Assembly (NCBI GenBank): GCA_009839775.1
Contig: VXOZ01000097.1
Span: 1-8,181, forward strand
DNA: 8,181 nucleotides
Origin: Chloroflexota bacterium
GTDB lineage: Bacteria > Chloroflexota > UBA11872 > VXOZ01
Reading direction: 5' to 3'
Shown here piece after piece: positions 6,083 to 8,181 of the stretch. The first letter of the stretch is position 1. Every line of letters starts with the position of its first letter. The notes beneath the pieces were generated by a model. The model was not told the DNA's origin and ran no database searches. It saw nothing but the letters and a program-made list of their open reading frames with translations. The position numbers and the translations under genes are program-made.

Positions 6083-6125
6083 AGCAACCGTTCATCCTTC
6101 GACAAGCTCAGGACGAACGGTTGCT
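6083..6125 (+). terminator. Stem-loop after the hydroxyacid dehydrogenase gene, built around a palindromic repeat
   Basis: Perfect 11-bp arms AGCAACCGTTC (6083-6093) and GAACGGTTGCT (6115-6125), plus an inner 4-bp TCCT/AGGA stem. They enclose the repeat core CTTCGACAAGCTCAGGAC. It starts 16 nt after the TGA at 6064-6066. The downstream sequence GGCTCTTTCG is only mildly T-rich, so it may protect the 3' end rather than terminate strongly. Confidence 0.45.
6090..6120. repeat. CTTCGACAAGCTCAG palindromic repeat, copy 1
   Basis: CGTTCATCCTTCGACAAG followed by CTCAGGACGAACGG. This is a widespread bacterial intergenic repeat. A second copy lies in the opposite orientation at 6232-6274, and a partial one (CCGTTCGCGTTGAGCCT) at 6153-6169. 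Confidence 0.7.
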
Positions 6126-6231
6126 GGCTCTTTCGCTGCAAAGCCACTCCTGCCGTTCGCGTTGAGCCTCCAGTGCAAACGGTCACATGGCTTTCTCAGT
6201 TCGTGGCATCTGGAATAAGTCTCAACTCGGT

Positions 6232-6274
6232 CCGTTCGTGCTGAGTGGGCTTCGCGAAGCCCTTGTCGAAGCAC
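6232..6274. repeat. CTTCGACAAGCTCAG palindromic repeat, copy 2, with an expanded centre
   Basis: CCGTTCGTGCTGAG and CTTGTCGAAGCAC are the two halves of the repeat read in the opposite direction. They are separated by about 16 extra bases that create a perfect 16-bp palindrome, GGGCTTCGCGAAGCCC (6247-6262). Confidence 0.7.
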
Positions 6275-6293
6275 TCTTGTTTTGTGCGCTGGG

Positions 6294-6467
6294 TCAACTC
6301 CAGTTTCTCACCGCGTACAGCCAGAGGCCGTAGGCGACAACCACGATCAGGGCTACTTTGTCCCAAACACCTACCGCGCCAATCTCCCCATCCCGGCCTC
6401 TCTCCAGGGAACGCCTGAGCCTCGATGCATTTATGCAGCGCGCAGGCTCTGATTGACCTCTATGCTG
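6294..6467 (-). pseudogene. Possible small membrane-protein ORF or remnant without a normal start
   Basis: The minus strand is open for 57 codons from a TAG at 6468-6470 to a TGA at 6294-6296. It ends in a protein-like segment, GVWDKVALIVVVAYGLWLYA then VRNWS, with one clear hydrophobic helix between charged ends. No ATG, GTG or TTG precedes the helix in this frame. An ATG at 6428-6430 lies in another frame and runs into a stop after about 18 codons, so one frameshift would join it to the helix. It could be a decayed gene or chance. I do not recognise it. Confidence 0.25.
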
Positions 6468-6480
6468 CTAGTATTGGCAA

Positions 6481-7062
6481 ATGAACCATGAGAGCGAAGG
6501 AGTGGGTAGATCGTTACATGCACGCCGGCGGCGCTCCTTGAAGAGGCGCACCGGAGGTCTCCTGCGCAGGCGCAAGCTTGTCATTCTCGCCGTTGCGCTC
6601 CTTGTCGCCGCGGTGGCGCTGCGGTCGTGGGGCGGCACAGGCGGCGGCTACCCCGTCGTCTCCGTGGTGGACGGCGACACGGTAAAAGTGCGTGTGGGCG
6701 GCAGGGTGGAGAGCGTACGCCTCATCGGCATAGACGCGCCGGAGACCGATGCACCCGGGAGAGCGGCCCAATGTTTCGGCCCGGAATCACGCGCCAAAGC
6801 CAGGGAGTTGCTTGCCGGCCAAGTCGTGCGTCTGGAGTTCGATGAATCTCAGGGGCGGCGTGACCGGTACGATCGCTTGCTGGCGTACGTGTGGGTGAAC
6901 GACGTGCTCGTGAACGAGAGGCTGGTTCGCCAAGGCTACGCCCGGGAATTCACGTACAGTCTGCCGTATCGCTACCAGGCGGCTTTCCAAGCTGCAGAGC
7001 AGGAAGCGCGCGCCGCCGGGCGGGGTATATGGGCAGCCGATACGTGCGGCGGGAGATTGTAA
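6481..7062 (+). CDS. Membrane-anchored thermonuclease-like protein (SNase family)
   Basis: A predicted extracytoplasmic nuclease of the staphylococcal nuclease fold, which cleaves DNA or RNA with calcium. The 193 residues begin with a very basic tail (HARRRRSLKRR...LRRRK) and one membrane helix (about 33-47, LVILAVALLVAAVAL). The SNase domain follows from about 57. Against the family, Asp64/Asp66 in VVDGDTV and Asp85 in GIDAPET fit the metal ligands, and Arg80, Glu88 and Arg132 (RYDRLLAYVW) fit the catalytic Arg-Glu-Arg set, so it should be active. Cys98 and Cys189 could form a disulphide. No ribosome binding site precedes the ATG at 6481. Translation may be leaderless, or it may start at the GTG at 6502. 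Neither alternative changes the domain. Its neighbours give no further clue; it looks monocistronic. Confidence 0.88.
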   Translation: MNHESEGVGRSLHARRRRSLKRRTGGLLRRRKLVILAVALLVAAVALRSWGGTGGGYPVVSVVDGDTVKVRVGGRVESVRLIGIDAPETDAPGRAAQCFGPESRAKARELLAGQVVRLEFDESQGRRDRYDRLLAYVWVNDVLVNERLVRQGYAREFTYSLPYRYQAAFQAAEQEARAAGRGIWAADTCGGRL

Positions 7063-7083
7063 ATCCAGCAAAGCAAGCAAGGT

Positions 7084-7118
7084 TCCCCTCACCCCGATCC
7101 TCTCCCCAGGGAGAGGGA
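7084..7118. repeat. CCCTCTCC/GGAGAGGG hairpin repeat, copy 3
   Basis: CCCCTCACCCCGAT leads into CCTCTCCC (7099-7106) and GGGAGAGG (7109-7116). It begins 22 nt after the nuclease stop codon and could serve as its transcript end, although no U-tract follows. Confidence 0.7.
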
Positions 7119-7286
7119 GATCCTCTCGCCTACATGTGGAAGTATTCAAAGGTCTCCATCGAGGGGTGCACAAACTCATGAGCATGCTGGGAGAAGATGC
7201 GTGTAGCGTTGCGTGGCGTACCCCGAGCCCGCAGGAGGGCGATGCTTCGCGCCAATGTGCTGGCACGTCGTAGAGAGGATTACGAA

Positions 7287-7319
7287 AGAAGAGGGACACG
7301 GTAACCGTGTCCCTCTTCT
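7287..7319. terminator. Long perfect hairpin, likely bidirectional terminator between convergent genes
   Basis: Perfect 16-bp arms, AGAAGAGGGACACGGT (7287-7302) and ACCGTGTCCCTCTTCT (7304-7319), around a single central base; a real RNA loop would open the innermost pair. It lies 60 nt past the stop of the minus-strand binding-protein gene. On that strand it is followed by TTTCG, directly after the T-rich arm end CTTCT. On the plus strand it is followed by CTAACTTAC. It mainly serves the minus-strand gene. Confidence 0.6.
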
Positions 7320-7378
7320 CTAACTTACTAGTCGCATGCGCGCGCAATCAGTGCAAGTCGGCATTTGCGCGCTTGTCT

Positions 7379-8181
7379 CTAGTCCTCGATAGTCGCTTGC
7401 AGCACCGGTTTCAGGTCTTGCAGCACCGTGGCCACGTCGTCCTTGCCGGTGTAGACACGCTCGTTGAACTGATCGCGAATGATCGGGTAGACGGCAGCCC
7501 AGTTCAGGCGGAAGAGTCTGGTTTGCGGTACCGCGCCCACGAGACTGTTCGTGGCTGCGTCCAGCCGGGCGTCCGGCAGGTCCTTGAACTCTTCCTTCAG
7601 CCAAGACAGGTGCAGACTGGCCTGAGACGGAATCTTGCCAAAGAAGATGGAGTAGCGCCCGTCTTCCAACAGGTACTTGATGACTTCCCAGGACTCATCG
7701 GGACTCTTTGTCCCATTGATGATGCCGAAGCTGTGCCAGTTCACATCGGGCACAGAACGTCTCCCAGCGGGCGACGGCGCCAGCACCAACGGCACCTTCT
7801 GCTCAACGCGCGTGAACCGCGTGATGGCGTAGGGCGGCATGCGCACCACGCCGGTGAGGCCGTTATTGAAGACGTCGTAGAAGTTCATACCGTGCACTTC
7901 GTCCAGTTCGCCCGGTTTCGGCACGGCGCGATACTTGACCGACATATCGAAGTAGTTGGTCATGCCTTCGATCATATCCGGATTATCGGACGTGATGGTC
8001 TTCAAGTCCTCGCTCACCCAGTCGGTGTCCCAGAGCAGCGTATGGCTCCACCAACCGCCCTGGTCCGCGATGCCGAACTGCTCGACGGTGTCGCCTTGCA
8101 TCTTCGTGAGTTGCAAGCCTACGTCGATCCATTCATCCCAGCCCCAGGTCTGCTCCAAGTCGGTGCTCGGCAAATTGATGC
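7379..8181 (-). CDS. ABC transporter extracellular solute-binding protein, family 1 (sugar type), N-terminus outside the window
   Basis: This is the extracytoplasmic binding protein of a carbohydrate ABC importer of the MalE/UgpB kind. About 267 C-terminal codons are visible, of the roughly 430 usual for the family. The frame enters from the right edge (INLPSTD), so the TTG at 8171-8173 is internal and not a start. Family features are DLEQTWGWDEWIDVGLQLTK near the left end of the visible protein, a GIADQGGWW segment, the FNNGLTGVVRMPPY region where the chain recrosses the hinge, and the typical C-terminal NGTKSPDESWEVIKYL, where a set phrase about keeping the protein in the run of substrates is replaced late by GKIPSQ. 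The aromatic residues (WW, W, Y) fit sugar stacking. The signal peptide, permeases and ligand are not visible. A strong hairpin lies 60 nt after the stop. Confidence 0.85.
   Translation of the reverse strand, partial: INLPSTDLEQTWGWDEWIDVGLQLTKMQGDTVEQFGIADQGGWWSHTLLWDTDWVSEDLKTITSDNPDMIEGMTNYFDMSVKYRAVPKPGELDEVHGMNFYDVFNNGLTGVVRMPPYAITRFTRVEQKVPLVLAPSPAGRRSVPDVNWHSFGIINGTKSPDESWEVIKYLLEDGRYSIFFGKIPSQASLHLSWLKEEFKDLPDARLDAATNSLVGAVPQTRLFRLNWAAVYPIIRDQFNERVYTGKDDVATVLQDLKPVLQATIED

Larger units (their letters stand above)
6067..6480. other. Intergenic region between the dehydrogenase and nuclease genes
   Basis: It holds the stem-loop, two full and one partial CTTCGACAAGCTCAG repeats and the possible membrane ORF remnant. 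Directly before the nuclease ATG there is TAGTAT (6469-6474), placed as a -10 box would be for a leaderless transcript. No good -35 box accompanies it. Confidence 0.5.
7063..7378. other. Intergenic region between the convergent nuclease and sugar-binding protein genes
   Basis: It contains one CCCTCTCC repeat and one long hairpin. Between them, 7120-7280 shows no credible gene. A 15-codon frame at 7134-7181 (MWKYSKVSIEGCTNS) vaguely recalls the start of IscU/NifU proteins and may be a remnant. Confidence 0.45.

Noticed and set aside
8171..8173. TTG as the start of the right-hand binding-protein gene
   Set aside because: The frame continues to the window edge (INL before PST), the signal peptide and first lobe are missing, and no ribosome binding site can be seen; the gene is cut by the window.

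Overview
The window is ordinary bacterial chromosome of moderately high GC. It holds six protein genes separated by unusually long, repeat-filled intergenic stretches. The organism looks like an uncultured environmental bacterium, and I lean towards Chloroflexota. That lean rests on the style of the lipoprotein linker (TEPAAEPDMAEKEE), on a creatininase-family enzyme lying near solute-binding proteins, and on the mix of short palindromic repeats. No rRNA or other phylogenetic marker is present, so the assignment is an inference.

Layout, left to right. (1) Minus strand, 1-1565: guaA (GMP synthase), running off the left edge without its C-terminus. It appears to start at a TTG and to carry an N-terminal extension of about 58 residues that is partly encoded by a palindromic repeat. 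(2) 1566-1921: spacer with repeats. (3) Minus, 1922-2749: creatininase-family amidohydrolase. (4) 2750-3583: 834 bases without a gene, packed with at least three families of hairpin repeats. (5) Minus, 3584-4870: LivK-type branched-chain amino acid/amide ABC-transporter lipoprotein, with a good promoter and a likely terminator but no permease or ATPase genes beside it. (6) Plus, 5062-6066: D-2-hydroxyacid dehydrogenase, divergent from the lipoprotein gene; a dyad-symmetric candidate operator lies between them. (7) 6067-6480: repeats and a possible decayed small membrane ORF. (8) Plus, 6481-7062: membrane-anchored thermonuclease-like protein. (9) 7063-7378: repeats and a long perfect hairpin between convergent genes. 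(10) Minus, 7379-8181: C-terminal two thirds of a family 1 sugar-type ABC solute-binding protein, running off the right edge.

The genes do not form one pathway. Most have their own leader, spacer and hairpin and look like single transcription units. The only grouping with a functional hint is small-molecule uptake and catabolism: two ABC binding proteins, a creatininase-family amidohydrolase and a 2-hydroxyacid dehydrogenase. I see no defence system, mobile element with a transposase, CRISPR array or biosynthetic cluster, and nothing that I would call a new system. The most interesting observation is the palindromic repeat that seems to have become coding sequence at the start of guaA. Next is a paired hairpin unit that recurs three times in the spacers.
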